From the NCBI RefSeq assembly GCF_034427435.1, contig NZ_JAXQNP010000002.1:1054001-1118000 (forward strand): a stretch of DNA of 64,000 bases, in the 5' to 3' direction. Below, piece after piece: positions 8,988 through 18,143 of the stretch. Within the stretch, counting starts at the first letter, position 1. Each line of letters begins with the position of its first letter. The translations under genes were made by a program, and so were the position numbers. This DNA is from Nitrospirillum sp034427435. Lineage in GTDB: Bacteria; Pseudomonadota; Alphaproteobacteria; Azospirillales; Azospirillaceae. The notes under the pieces were generated by a model. It saw nothing but the letters and a program-made list of their open reading frames with translations. It made no database searches and had not been told where the DNA came from.

Positions 8988-9248
8988 CGTAGCCTCCAAT
9001 TCGCCGCCTTGCTTAAGGGACGGACGAGGATACGCGTTACGTCGTTGCATAACCCACGGGGTGGAACCATTCCGCCCGGGGCCATAGGCACGTGCGCTGC
9101 GACTACGCGCTATATAAGATGGAAAGCCGGGGTTGCACAGCGATTTTTTTCGGGCGGCGGCGGGCCTGCGACGACATGGCCAAGCGGGCGTTTCGGTGGC
9201 GCGCGCGGCCCGCCACAAATCTCAATTTCGCCACTTTTGCGGCCCAAA

Positions 9249-9433
9249 TTGGCCATGTCGCGGTGGCCTTATGCGCATAGAGGACGACGCGACAGTGACC
9301 CCTGCCGGGGTCGGAAGCCCCTCCCGCCCGGTCTCCCCCGACCGGCCTACCGGAGGTGTCCTCTCCAGCCTGCCCCGGCTGGTGTATCAAACGGCCACCG
9401 CACCTGCCCCCCGCGGTGGCCGTTTTTCTTTTT
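9249..9433 (+). promoter_or_regulatory. Intrinsic terminator with competing antiterminator pairing, upstream of ccmA
   Basis: Segment B, GGCCACCGC (9393-9401), can pair with segment C, GCGGTGGCC (9413-9421), extended to 11 bp (9391-9401 with 9413-9423) and followed by TTTTTCTTTTT: a textbook terminator. An identical GCGGTGGCC lies upstream at 9260-9268 (segment A) and can pair with B instead, which would prevent the terminator. Between A and B are small hairpins (for example GACCCC/GGGGTC at 9297-9312). A 12-bp repeat, 9172-9183 with 9249-9260, abuts segment A. The element ends 120 bp before ccmA. I do not recognise a known riboswitch class; it may also be a small RNA gene with its terminator. 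Confidence 0.45.
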
Positions 9434-9554
9434 CGGTTCCCTTTCGTATTCCAAGCGCCAGAGATTGGGGTTGCGGGCGATTGATCCAGCGCTTTGTGGC
9501 GTGAGCGCCGCCGGCCTATAGTCAGGGCCCTTTCGACTCCGGCGCCCAGGGCCC

Positions 9555-10229
9555 ATGACCTCAACCGCTCTTTTCACCGGCCGTGATTTGCTGTGCCTGC
9601 GCGGCGGGCGCCTGGTGTTCCAGGATCTGGACTTCCAACTGGCCGCGGGGGGCTGCCTGACCCTGGTGGGTCCCAACGGCAGCGGCAAGTCCACGCTGCT
9701 GCGCCTGATGGCCGGCTTGCTGAAGCCCTTGCGTGGCACTATCGCCTGGGATGGCGTGTCCTTGGGCCAGGATCCGGAGGCGCACCGCGCCCGCCTGCAC
9801 TATGTCGGCCACCTGGACGCGGTGAAGGCCAGCTTCACCTGCCGGGAGATGCTGGCCTTCTGGGCGGGCTTGCGCGGTGCCGGCGGGGTGGACGCGGCCC
9901 TGGCCGCCTTCGCCATCGACACCATCGCCGACGTGCCCGGCCGTTTCCTGTCCGCCGGCCAGCGCCGCCGCCTGTCGCTGGCCCGCCTGGTCGCGGCCCC
10001 GGCACCCCTGTGGCTGCTGGATGAACCCACCGTGGGCCTGGACCGCGCCTCCGTCGCCCTGCTGGAGGACGCCATCGCCCGCCATCGCGCCCAGGGCGGG
10101 CGGGTCGTGCTGTCCACCCACATCGACCTCGCGACTCCGGGCGGCGCCGTCCTGGACCTGGCCGCCTTCACGCCGGTCGAGGATGACGAAAGCCTGGACG
10201 GGGACGATGGGGCGGAGGACGCCGCCTGA
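9555..10229 (+). CDS. ccmA: Cytochrome c maturation ATPase CcmA
   Basis: 224 aa ABC ATPase. Walker A GPNGSGKST at residues 39-47, signature LSAGQRRRLSLARL, Walker B PLWLLDEP followed by the D-loop, and the switch His in LSTHIDL. CcmA works with CcmB and CcmC/D at the inner membrane; its ATP hydrolysis releases heme-loaded CcmE for apocytochrome ligation. The short length and its place ahead of ccmB exclude a generic exporter. The stop overlaps the ccmB start by one base (TGATG), indicating coupled translation. A terminator-like element sits 120 bp upstream. Confidence 0.95.
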   Translation: MTSTALFTGRDLLCLRGGRLVFQDLDFQLAAGGCLTLVGPNGSGKSTLLRLMAGLLKPLRGTIAWDGVSLGQDPEAHRARLHYVGHLDAVKASFTCREMLAFWAGLRGAGGVDAALAAFAIDTIADVPGRFLSAGQRRRLSLARLVAAPAPLWLLDEPTVGLDRASVALLEDAIARHRAQGGRVVLSTHIDLATPGGAVLDLAAFTPVEDDESLDGDDGAEDAA

Positions 10230-10885
10230 TGCTCCGCCTCATCCTGCGTGACCTGCGCCTGGTGCTGCGCCAGGGCAGCGACGCCACCGCCGCCCTGATG
10301 TTCTTCGTGCTGTGCGTGGTGCTGTTCCCCTTCGGCGTGGGGCCGGAGCCCAACGTGCTGACCCGCATCGCCCCCGGCGTGCTGCTGATCGCGGCCCTGC
10401 TGGCGGCGCTGTTGTCCATGGAGCGGTTGTTCCAGGGGGATTTCGAGGACGGCAGCCTGGAATTGCTGCTGCTGTCGCCGCTGCCGGCGGAGGGGGTGGC
10501 CGTCGCCAAGGTGGCGGCCCACTGGCTGGTGACGGGCGTACCCCTGATGCTGGTGGCGCCCCTGCTGGCCCTGCTGCTGCGCATGCCGGGGGACCAGTTG
10601 GGCCTGCTGGTCGGCACCCTGGCCCTGGTCACGCCGCTGCTCAGCCTGATCGGCGCGGTCGGGGCCGCCCTGACCCTGGGCGCCCGGCGCAGTGGCGTGC
10701 TGCTGCCCCTGCTGGTGCTGCCGCTCTACATCCCCGTGCTGATCTTCGCCGCCGCCGGCCTGGACGCCGGTCTGTCCGGCCTGTCGCCCCGGCCGCACCT
10801 GCTGCTGCTGGGCGGCATGCTGTGCGGGGCGCTGGTCCTGGCCCCCCTGGCCATCGCCGCCGCGCTGCGGGCGGCGCATGAGTGA
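10229..10885 (+). CDS. ccmB: Heme exporter membrane subunit CcmB
   Basis: 218 aa with six predicted membrane helices, the standard CcmB size. Family motifs include FPFGVGPEPN near the start, RLFQGDFEDGSLE, and the Gly/Leu-rich LPLYIPVLIF segment. It pairs with CcmA as the permease-like part of the CcmABCD complex. In most relatives ccmC follows at once; here a 549-bp gene for an unrelated secreted protein lies in between. Confidence 0.95.
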   Translation: MLRLILRDLRLVLRQGSDATAALMFFVLCVVLFPFGVGPEPNVLTRIAPGVLLIAALLAALLSMERLFQGDFEDGSLELLLLSPLPAEGVAVAKVAAHWLVTGVPLMLVAPLLALLLRMPGDQLGLLVGTLALVTPLLSLIGAVGAALTLGARRSGVLLPLLVLPLYIPVLIFAAAGLDAGLSGLSPRPHLLLLGGMLCGALVLAPLAIAAALRAAHE

Positions 10886-10898
10886 GCTAAGCTGAAGC

Positions 10899-11447
10899 AT
10901 GATCCGGAGTTTACGATCGCTTGTCAGCGCGGTGGCGCTGTTGTCCCCGATGATGGCGACGGCCGACGACGGGATCGCCACCGCGGGCTGGAAGGTGTTT
11001 CGCCAAGGCGGGATGGAGGCGCGCTACCCGTCACAGTGGGTGCGATGGGATGAGGCGGGCAACGAGCTGTTCCTCACCAGCACCCACGAGCGGCAGGAAG
11101 CGGTCATCATCGTCCATGGCGAAGCGATGATCAGCTTGGGCGAATTGACCCCGCCGGTTCCCGGCAAGCCCCGCACCGCCTACCGGGAGGGGAAGGATGT
11201 CGATCAAGTTTTGAGCGACACGGTCATCCCGCACCGGACCGAAGACCCTGACGCCTGCGGCGACGTTGAACGGTTGGCCACTGTCAACGAGGTCGGCCCG
11301 AATGCTTTCGAGGTTAGCGTGATCTATCTATGCACCATCAAGGGCCGGTCGTTTCAAACGGTGCTGTCTTACTGGCGAGAGCCGGGCCCGCGCCCCGAAT
11401 GGGAAGGCACAGCCCTGGAAATCATGCGGTCCTTGCGTCTGCCGTAA
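10899..11447 (+). CDS. Putative secreted protein inserted between ccmB and ccmC
   Basis: 182 aa with a Sec signal peptide (about 1-22, ending MMATA, then DDG). The mature part has a PsbP-like flavour, GGMEARYPSQWVRWDE and a closing EIMRSLRLP, as in small periplasmic proteins of unknown role, but I cannot assign it. It contains two cysteines (in DACGD and LCTIKG) that could form a disulfide. It begins 13 bp after ccmB and runs in the same direction, so it is probably co-transcribed. Its GC content is visibly lower than that of the ccm genes, which suggests later insertion. A role in cytochrome maturation is only suggested by position. Confidence 0.65.
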   Translation: MIRSLRSLVSAVALLSPMMATADDGIATAGWKVFRQGGMEARYPSQWVRWDEAGNELFLTSTHERQEAVIIVHGEAMISLGELTPPVPGKPRTAYREGKDVDQVLSDTVIPHRTEDPDACGDVERLATVNEVGPNAFEVSVIYLCTIKGRSFQTVLSYWREPGPRPEWEGTALEIMRSLRLP

Positions 11448-11553
11448 AGCCAACTTCACGATCATTCGCCCCCTACATCATTGGGCGTGATCCATATCAA
11501 TTTACGGCGTATCCCGATGGCAAAGGCTGGCGGGCGTGGTACATAACGGGGCC

Positions 11554-12269
11554 ATGCATCGCTTCGCCAACCCCGCCCGCTTCCTGAAGATCGCCAACGC
11601 CGTGCTGCCATGGGTGGCCGGCCTGTCGGTGGTCTGCTTCGCGGCCGGGCTGTACCTGGGCCTGATCGCCTCGCCGCCGGACTACCAGCAGGGCGACACC
11701 GTGCGCATCATGTACATCCACGTGCCCGCCGCGTGGATGAGCATGTTCACCTACAGCACCATGGCCGTGGCCGCCGCCGCCGCGCTGGTGTGGAAGCATC
11801 CCCTGGCCGAGGTCTACGCCAAGGCGGCCGCCCCCTGGGGGCCGGCTTCACCGCCCTGTGCCTGCTGACCGGGTCCCTGTGGGGCGCGCCCATGTGGGGC
11901 ACCTGGTGGGTGTGGGACGCGCGGCTGACCAGCGTGCTGGTGCTGTTCTTCCTCTATCTCGGCTACATGGCCCTGGTGGACGCCTTCGATGATCCGGCGC
12001 GGGGCAATAAGGCCGGCAACATCCTGTTGCTGGTCGGGGCGGTGAACGTGCCCATCATCAAGTTTTCGGTGGAGTGGTGGAACACCCTGCACCAGCCGGC
12101 CAGCGTGTTCCGCCTGGGCGGCCCCACCATCGCCGCCAGCATGCTTTGGCCCCTGTTGCTGCTGGCCGTGGCCTTCCAGAGCTATTTCTTCGCCGTCGTC
12201 ATCCTGCGCATCCGGGCCGGGCTGGCCGCCCGCCGGGTGCAGACCCTGCGCCTGGGCCAGGCGGGCTGA
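11554..12269 (+). pseudogene. ccmC: Heme lyase/transporter CcmC, frameshifted as sequenced
   Basis: The N-terminal half (MHRFANPARFLK... to AKAAAPWG) and the C-terminal half (GAGFTALCLLTGSLWG... to the end) are in different frames. One extra base in the C5-T-G5 tract at 11831-11841 would restore a full ~239-residue CcmC, for example as APLGAGFT. The tryptophan-rich heme site WGTWWVWDARLT, the six membrane segments and the conserved His region near SVEWWNTLHQP are all intact. CcmC loads heme onto CcmE. Since the rest is well kept and four other breaks in the window have the same form, a base-calling error is more likely than true loss. A GTG at 11536 is an alternative start. Confidence 0.85.
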
Positions 12270-12425
12270 GCCCCGGGATGGTGGCCCCGGATGGGTGGGA
12301 CAACGGGACCGGCGGCGGTCGTTTCGGCAGCGTGATAGTTTTGCGGCGTGATGGTTTGACGGCTGTTCCGGCATCCCGGCCCCTCAAGCGGGCCTTTGAA
12401 TGGCGGGCCTTTGGGTGAGAGTGTG

Positions 12426-12647
12426 ATGGACGGGTTCCTGTCGATGGGCGGATACGCCGCCTATGTGTGGTCATCCTACGGGGCGGCCACCGTGATCCTG
12501 GTGGGCCTGCTGGTGCTCAGCCTGTCCGGCCTGCGCCGGGTGGAGCGCACCCTGGCCACGCTGGAGGCGGCCAAGCCGCGCCGCCGGCGCGAGGCCAAGG
12601 CGGGCCCGGCCCCCGCGGCCACCCCTGCCACCGAGACCACGCCATGA
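12426..12647 (+). CDS. ccmD: Cytochrome c maturation protein CcmD
   Basis: 73 aa from the ATG at 12426. One membrane helix (about 14-33, SSYGAATVILVGLLVLSLSG) with the short MGGYAAYVWSSYG lead-in typical of CcmD and a charged, Ala/Pro-rich cytoplasmic tail. CcmD stabilises CcmC-CcmE and assists release of holo-CcmE. Its stop overlaps the ccmE start (ATGA at 12644). A 156-bp gap separates it from ccmC, longer than usual in this operon. Confidence 0.88.
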   Translation: MDGFLSMGGYAAYVWSSYGAATVILVGLLVLSLSGLRRVERTLATLEAAKPRRRREAKAGPAPAATPATETTP

Positions 12648-13150
12648 CCCGCAAACGCCGCCGCCTGATGATCCTGGTGCTGGCCCTGCTGGGCCTGGGC
12701 ACCGCCACAGCGCTGACCCTGTCGGCCTTCCGCGACAACATCGTCTTCTTCTACAGCCCGTCCGACCTGGCGGCCAAGCCGCCGGGCGGGCGCACGGTGC
12801 GCATCGGCGGCCTGGTCGAGGCCGGCAGCCTGAAGCGTGAGGGCGGGATGACCGTCACCTTCCAGGTGACCGACACCGCCAAGTCGCTGCCCGTCACCTA
12901 CACCGGCATCCTGCCCGACCTGTTCCGCGAGGGGCAGGGCGTGGTGGCGGAGGGCAAGCTGGGCCCCGATGGCGTGTTCACCGCGACCGAGCTGCTGGCC
13001 AAGCATGATGAGAAGTACATGCCGCCCGACGTGGCCGACGCCCTGAAACGCGCCGGCCATCCCGGCAAGCCCGGTGACGCCCCCCCTGGTGGCGCCCCCG
13101 TCGCGGCGGGGGAGGAGCATCAGACCTCCACCCTGCGCACCCATCCCTGA
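12644..13150 (+). CDS. ccmE: Heme chaperone CcmE
   Basis: 168 aa, starting at the ATG that overlaps the ccmD stop. An N-terminal signal anchor (about 8-28) is followed by an OB-fold periplasmic domain. The covalent heme-binding histidine is His121 in LLAKHDEKYMPP, with Tyr125 as expected for the axial ligand. The C-terminal ~25 residues are disordered and Pro/Gly-rich. CcmE carries heme from CcmC to the CcmF/H ligase. Confidence 0.95.
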   Translation: MTRKRRRLMILVLALLGLGTATALTLSAFRDNIVFFYSPSDLAAKPPGGRTVRIGGLVEAGSLKREGGMTVTFQVTDTAKSLPVTYTGILPDLFREGQGVVAEGKLGPDGVFTATELLAKHDEKYMPPDVADALKRAGHPGKPGDAPPGGAPVAAGEEHQTSTLRTHP

Positions 13151-13173
13151 ACGCTCATTCCGGACGACGCCCC

Positions 13174-15171
13174 ATGATCCCCGAGCTTGGACACTACGCG
13201 CTGATTCTGGCGCTGGTCGTGGCCCTGGTGCAGTCCGTCATCCCGTTGTGGGGGGCGGCCCGCGGCGACCGGGGGATGATGGAGGTGGGGCGCACTGCCG
13301 CCTATTGCCAGTTCGCCGCCTTGGCGCTGGCCTTCGGCGCGCTGACCTACGCCCATGTCGTGTCGGACTTCAGCGTCCTGAACGTGGTGGAGAACAGCCA
13401 CACCGACAAGCCCATGCTCTACAAGGTGGCCGGCGTCTGGGGCAACCATGAGGGCTCGCTGGTCCTGTGGGTGTTCATCCTGGCCCTGTTCGGCGCCATG
13501 GTCGCCGCCTTCGGCCGCAACCTGCCGGCATCGCTGCGGGCCCGCGTCCTGGCGGTGCAGGGCATGATTGGCGTCGGCTTCCTGTGGTTCATGGTCGCCA
13601 CCAGCAACCCCTTCACCCGGGTGGACCCGGCGCCGCTGAACGGCCACGACCTGAACCCCCTGCTGCAGGACCCGGGCCTGGCCTTCCACCCGCCCTTCCT
13701 TTACCTGGGCTATGTCGGCTTCAGCCTCTGCTTCTCCTTCGCCGCCGGCGCGCTGATCGAGGGGCGGGTGGATGCCGCCTGGGCGCGCTGGGTGCGCCCG
13801 TGGACGCTGATCGCCTGGTCGTCGCTGACGCTGGGCATCGCCATGGGGTCGTGGTGGTCATACTACACCCTGGGCTGGGGCGGCTGGTGGTTCTGGGACC
13901 CGGTGGAAAACGCCAGCCTCATGCCCTGGCTGGCCGGCACGGCGCTGCTGCACTCCGCCATCGTGGTGGAAAAGCGCGACACGCTGAAAAGCTGGACCAT
14001 CCTGCTGGCCATCGTCACCTTCACCCTGTCGCTCATGGGCACCTTCCTGGTGCGCTCCGGCGTGCTGACCTCCGTCCACGCCTTCGCCTCGGACCCGGCG
14101 CGCGGTGTCTTCATCCTGGCGCTGCTGGTGGTGGCGACGGGCGGTGGCCTGCTGCTCTACGCCCTGCGGGCGCCCATCCTGAAGGCCGGCGGCCTGTTCG
14201 CCCCCATCAGCCGTGAGGGCGGGCTGGTGCTGAACAACCTGCTGCTGTCCACCGCCTGCGCCACCGTCTTCCTGGGCACGCTCTATCCCCTGTTCATGGA
14301 CGCGGTCGGCGGGGGCAAGATTTCCATCGGCCCGCCCTTCTTCAACGCCACCTTCGTGCCCCTGATGGTGCCGGTGGTGGCGGTCATGGCGATGGGCCCC
14401 CTGCTGTCGTGGAAGCGGGCGGACCTGGCCGGCGTGCTGGGCCGGCTGAAGATCGCGGCGCTGGTGGGCGTGGTGGCGGCGCTCGCCGGGCTGTGGTTGG
14501 CGGGCACCAAGCCGGTGCTGGCGCTGCTGGCCCTGGGGCTGGCCGGCTGGGCCGTCATGGGCGCCGTGGTGGACGTGACCGACCGCATCCGCCTGTTCCG
14601 CATCCCCCTGGCCGACAGCCTCAGCCGCGCCCGCCACCTGCCGCGCGGCGCCTGGGGCACCGCCCTGGCGCATGCCGGGCTGGGCGTGGCGGTGGCCGGC
14701 ATGGTCGGCACCTCCGCCTGGACGTCCGAGGCCATCCAGGTGCTGCACATCGGCCAGTCGGTGGACGTGGCCGGCTACAGCTTCCGCCTGGACAGCGTGG
14801 ATGAGGCGCCGGGCCCCAATTACACCGCCCGCCGCGCCGTGCTGACCGTCACCCGCCACGGCGACTTCGTGGCCACCCTGGCGCCGGAGCAGCGCTTCTA
14901 CCCCGTCACCCGCATGACGACGACGGGCGCCGCCATCCACACCAATTTCTTCAGCGACCTCTATGCCGTGGTGGGCGAGCCGGCGCCGGACGGCACCGGC
15001 TACAACACCCGCTTCTATCGCCACCCCCTGGTGCCGTGGATCTGGGTGGGCTCCATCCTCATGATGGCCGGCGGGCTGGTCAGCCTGTCCGACCGCCGCC
15101 TGCGCGTGGGCGTGCCGCTGAAGCGCGCCGTGCCCCGCGCCGCCGCCCTGCCGCCGGCCCCCGCCGAATAA
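13174..15171 (+). CDS. ccmF: Heme lyase CcmF
   Basis: 665 aa, multi-spanning. The WWD heme-handling motif appears as GWGGWWFWDPVENASLMPWL, and conserved His regions follow (KAGGLFAPISREGGLVLNN). A large periplasmic loop precedes the last helix. CcmF with CcmH and CcmI attaches heme to CXXCH apocytochromes. The length is normal for the family and no frame damage is seen, unlike in ccmC and ccmI. Confidence 0.95.
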   Translation: MIPELGHYALILALVVALVQSVIPLWGAARGDRGMMEVGRTAAYCQFAALALAFGALTYAHVVSDFSVLNVVENSHTDKPMLYKVAGVWGNHEGSLVLWVFILALFGAMVAAFGRNLPASLRARVLAVQGMIGVGFLWFMVATSNPFTRVDPAPLNGHDLNPLLQDPGLAFHPPFLYLGYVGFSLCFSFAAGALIEGRVDAAWARWVRPWTLIAWSSLTLGIAMGSWWSYYTLGWGGWWFWDPVENASLMPWLAGTALLHSAIVVEKRDTLKSWTILLAIVTFTLSLMGTFLVRSGVLTSVHAFASDPARGVFILALLVVATGGGLLLYALRAPILKAGGLFAPISREGGLVLNNLLLSTACATVFLGTLYPLFMDAVGGGKISIGPPFFNATFVPLMVPVVAVMAMGPLLSWKRADLAGVLGRLKIAALVGVVAALAGLWLAGTKPVLALLALGLAGWAVMGAVVDVTDRIRLFRIPLADSLSRARHLPRGAWGTALAHAGLGVAVAGMVGTSAWTSEAIQVLHIGQSVDVAGYSFRLDSVDEAPGPNYTARRAVLTVTRHGDFVATLAPEQRFYPVTRMTTTGAAIHTNFFSDLYAVVGEPAPDGTGYNTRFYRHPLVPWIWVGSILMMAGGLVSLSDRRLRVGVPLKRAVPRAAALPPAPAE

Positions 15172-15181
15172 GGTTCCCCGC

Positions 15182-15727
15182 ATGCGCCGCCTGATGTTCC
15201 TGATACCCCTGGTGCTGTTCCTGGGCCTGGCCGGCTGGTTCGGCGTGCGCCTGAAGCAGATCGACCAGGGCGACACGCCCGACCGCCTGCCCTCCGTCAT
15301 GATCGACAAGCCGGTGCCCGCCTTCGACCTGCCGCCGCTGGTGGACGGGCAGCCGGGCGTGGCCACCAAGGACCTCGGGGATGGCAAGGTCCGCCTGGTG
15401 AACTTCTGGGCCAGCTGGTGCGCGCCCTGCCGCGCCGAACATCCCATCCTCATGCGCCTGGCGGGGCAGGGGGTGGATATCCGCGGCATCGACTACAAGG
15501 ACAAGGCGGCCGACGGGCAGGCCATCCTGGCCCGCGACGGCAACCCCTATGCCGCCGTGGCCCGGGACGAGAGTGGCCGTACGGCCATCGATTTCGGCGT
15601 CTATGGCGTGCCCGAAACCTATGTCATCGACCGCCAGGGCCGCATCCGCTACCGCCAGGTGGGCCCCATCACGCCGCAGGATTTGCAGAACCGCATCCTG
15701 CCCCTGATCAATGAGCTGTCGAAATGA
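15182..15727 (+). CDS. ccmG: Thiol:disulfide interchange protein CcmG/DsbE
   Basis: 181 aa. Membrane anchor at residues 3-20, then a thioredoxin fold with active site WCAPC (Cys80, Cys83), the cis-Pro in YGVPETYVID and the acidic GDTPDRLPS region seen in CcmG. It reduces the apocytochrome CXXCH cysteines or CcmH in the periplasm. It starts 10 bp after ccmF and overlaps ccmH by 4 bp (ATGA). Confidence 0.94.
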   Translation: MRRLMFLIPLVLFLGLAGWFGVRLKQIDQGDTPDRLPSVMIDKPVPAFDLPPLVDGQPGVATKDLGDGKVRLVNFWASWCAPCRAEHPILMRLAGQGVDIRGIDYKDKAADGQAILARDGNPYAAVARDESGRTAIDFGVYGVPETYVIDRQGRIRYRQVGPITPQDLQNRILPLINELSK

Positions 15728-16215
15728 GGCGGGCGCTTTTCACCCTGGTCCTCGCGGCCACGCTGCTGTCGGGCCCCCTGGCCCACGCAGTGCAGCCGGA
15801 TGAGATGCTGGCCGACCCGGCGCTGGAGGCGCGGGCGCGCGCCATTTCCAAGGATTTGCGCTGCCTGGTCTGCCAGAACCAGTCCATCGACGACAGCGAC
15901 GCCCCCCTGGCGCGCGACCTGCGCCTGCTGTTGCGCGAACGGCTGGTGAAGGGCGACAGCGACGCCCAGGCCGTGGCCTTCCTCACCGACCGCTATGGCG
16001 ACTATGTCCTGCTGCGCCCGCCGGTGCGGCCGTCGACCTACCTGCTGTGGTTCGGGCCCTTCGCCCTGCTGGTCGTGGGTGGCGGCATCCTGCTGTGGCG
16101 GGGCCGGCGCGGCACGGTGGGGGCCGAGGCGGTGGCGCCGCCCCTCTCGGCGGAGGAAAAAGCCCACTTGGCCCTGCTGATGGATGACAAGGACGAAGGG
16201 AAGGGGCGGCCATGA
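15724..16215 (+). CDS. ccmH: Cytochrome c maturation protein CcmH (CycL type)
   Basis: 163 aa. Signal peptide (about 1-22), then the redox motif LRCLVCQNQSI (Cys47, Cys50) and, after a three-helix domain, one membrane helix (about 100-120). This is the short form without the fused TPR part, which is supplied separately by CcmI. It holds reduced apocytochrome for ligation. It overlaps ccmG and ccmI by 4 bp each. Confidence 0.93.
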   Translation: MRRALFTLVLAATLLSGPLAHAVQPDEMLADPALEARARAISKDLRCLVCQNQSIDDSDAPLARDLRLLLRERLVKGDSDAQAVAFLTDRYGDYVLLRPPVRPSTYLLWFGPFALLVVGGGILLWRGRRGTVGAEAVAPPLSAEEKAHLALLMDDKDEGKGRP

Positions 16216-17896
16216 TGGCGTTCTGGATCGCCGCCGCCCTGCTGACGGCGGGCGTGCTGCTGGCGCTGCTGCGTCCGCTGATGAGGCGTTCCGCAGGGGC
16301 GGAGACGCCGGGTGCCGAGGGCACGCCGGAAGTCGCCATCTACAAGGACCAGTTGGCGGAGATCGAGCGCGATGTGGCGCGCGGCCTGCTGACCGATGAC
16401 CAGGCCGCCGCCGCCCGGACGGAGGTCAGCCGCCGCCTGCTGGCCGCCGATGCCCGGGTCCAGGCCGCGCGCGCGGTCGCGGCGGCGACGCCCACCCCGC
16501 CGGCCAAGCCGTCACGCCTGCTGGCCACGGCCCTGATGGCGGCGGTGCCGCTGCTGGCCATGGGTATTTACCTGCGCCTGGGCAATCCGGACCTGCCGGG
16601 CCAGCCGGCGGCCAGCCGCACAGACCAGGGCGCGAATGCCCAGGCCCAGGGCGTGCTGCGCACCCTGCAGGCCCGGGTCGCGGACCATCCCAAGGATTTG
16701 GAGGCGTGGAAGGCCCTGGCCACCACCCAGGGCATGCTGGGCCAGAATGACAAGGCCGCCGCCTCCTGGGCCAAGGCCGTCGAACTGGCGCCGGATGACG
16801 CCAACCTGCAGGCGTCGCGGGCCGAGGCGCTGGTGCTGTCGGCCGATGGCGTGGTCGGGCCGGAGGCCAAGCAGGCGCTGGCCAAGGCCCTGGCGCTGAA
16901 CCCCAAGGAGCCCCGCGCGCGCTACTACGACGGCTTGGCCGTGCGCCAGGCCGGCGACCTCAAGGGCGCCATCACCCGCTGGTCCGCCCTGCTGGCGGAA
17001 AGCCCGGCGGACGCGCCCTGGGTGCCCTTCCTGCGTGGCCAGTTGGGCGAGACGGCGACCGAGGCGGGCATGGACCCGGCGGCGGTGACGCCGCAGCCGC
17101 TTCCGCCCGCTGGCCCACCCGCGACCTCCACCTCCGCCCCCCTCCCGGCGCCACGGCCCCAGGTCCCACGGCCCCAGGTCCCACGGCTGACGACATGGCC
17201 GCCGCCTCCACCATGTCCAGCGACGACCGCAACACCATGATCCGGGGCATGGTGCAGCGTCTGGCGGACCGGCTGAAGGCCCAGCCCAACGATGGCGAGG
17301 GCTGGTCCCGCCTGGCCCGCGCCTATCGCGTGCTGGGGGAGACCGACAAGGCGGCGGAGGCCGAGGCCAACGCCAAGCGCTATGGCGCCGACACCACCGC
17401 CGCGCCGGCCGCCGGCGCCGTCCCGCCCGGCATGCCGGACCCGGCCACCATGACGCCGGAACAGCGCTCGGCCACGGTGAAGTCGCTGCTGGCCCAATTC
17501 CAGGCGGCGGCGGAGAAGGAGCCGGGCAAGCCCGAGGGCTGGGCGCGGCTGGCCCAGGCCTATGAGGCGACGGGCGACGTGGCCAAGACGCGGGAGGCAT
17601 GGGCCAAGGCCGTGGCCGCCGCCCCCGACGACGCCCAGATCAACCTGGCCTATGCCCGCGTGCTGCTGCCGTCGGATGGTGGCCACCCGCCGCCCGCCTT
17701 CTTCACCGCCCTGCGGGTGGTGCTGAAATCCTCGCCCAACAACCCCCAGGCCCTGTGGTATCTGGGGCTGGACGCGGCGGAGAATGGCCGCAAGGCGGAG
17801 GCGAAGGACCTGTGGGGCCGCCTGCTGCCCCTGCTGCCCGAGGGCTCCGACGACCGCAAGGAACTGGAAGGCCGGCTCAAGGCCCTGGGATCCTGA
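16212..17896 (+). pseudogene. ccmI: Apocytochrome chaperone CcmI, frameshifted as sequenced
   Basis: Two N-terminal membrane helices (about 4-20 and 97-115) flank the usual EVAIYKDQLAEIERD cytoplasmic segment; TPR repeats follow. The frame breaks in a proline-rich linker: the first part runs to 17240 out of frame, while the genuine TPR C-terminus (SSDDRNTMIRGMVQRLADRL to the stop at 17896) is in the frame shifted by one base. One more C in the C6 run at 17137-17142 gives a continuous linker A-P-P-P-G-A-T-A-P-G-P-T-A-P-G-P-T-A-D-D. The linker contains a 15-bp tandem repeat (17151-17165, 17166-17180). Likely a sequencing or replication slip. CcmI binds apocytochrome C-termini for the CcmF/H ligase. 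Confidence 0.85.
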
Positions 17897-18143
17897 CCTT
17901 CATCCACCGGGGTAAGTGGCAAGGGGCGGGCGGCTGGTGTTGCGCCGCCGCCACCCTATCCCTTGGTGTGAAGTCATGCCCGATGCAAACCATAGGTGAA
18001 TGACCTAAAGTGCGGGTATTGTCCGCGCATGCCGCCGGTGCGCCTATCCTTGCGGCATATGCCCCGCCACCCAAGATCGTTTTCCCGCGATGCCAGGATC
18101 GCTTTTCCGCGATGAATGAGTCCCCCTGCCTTCCGCCGCCGGT

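Noticed and set aside
9297..9312. Possible cobalamin or SRP-type RNA in the region before ccmA
   Set aside because: The B12-box/CCCGCAACTG-type sequences and the SRP GGAAGCAG loop are both missing; only the general terminator/antiterminator pattern holds.
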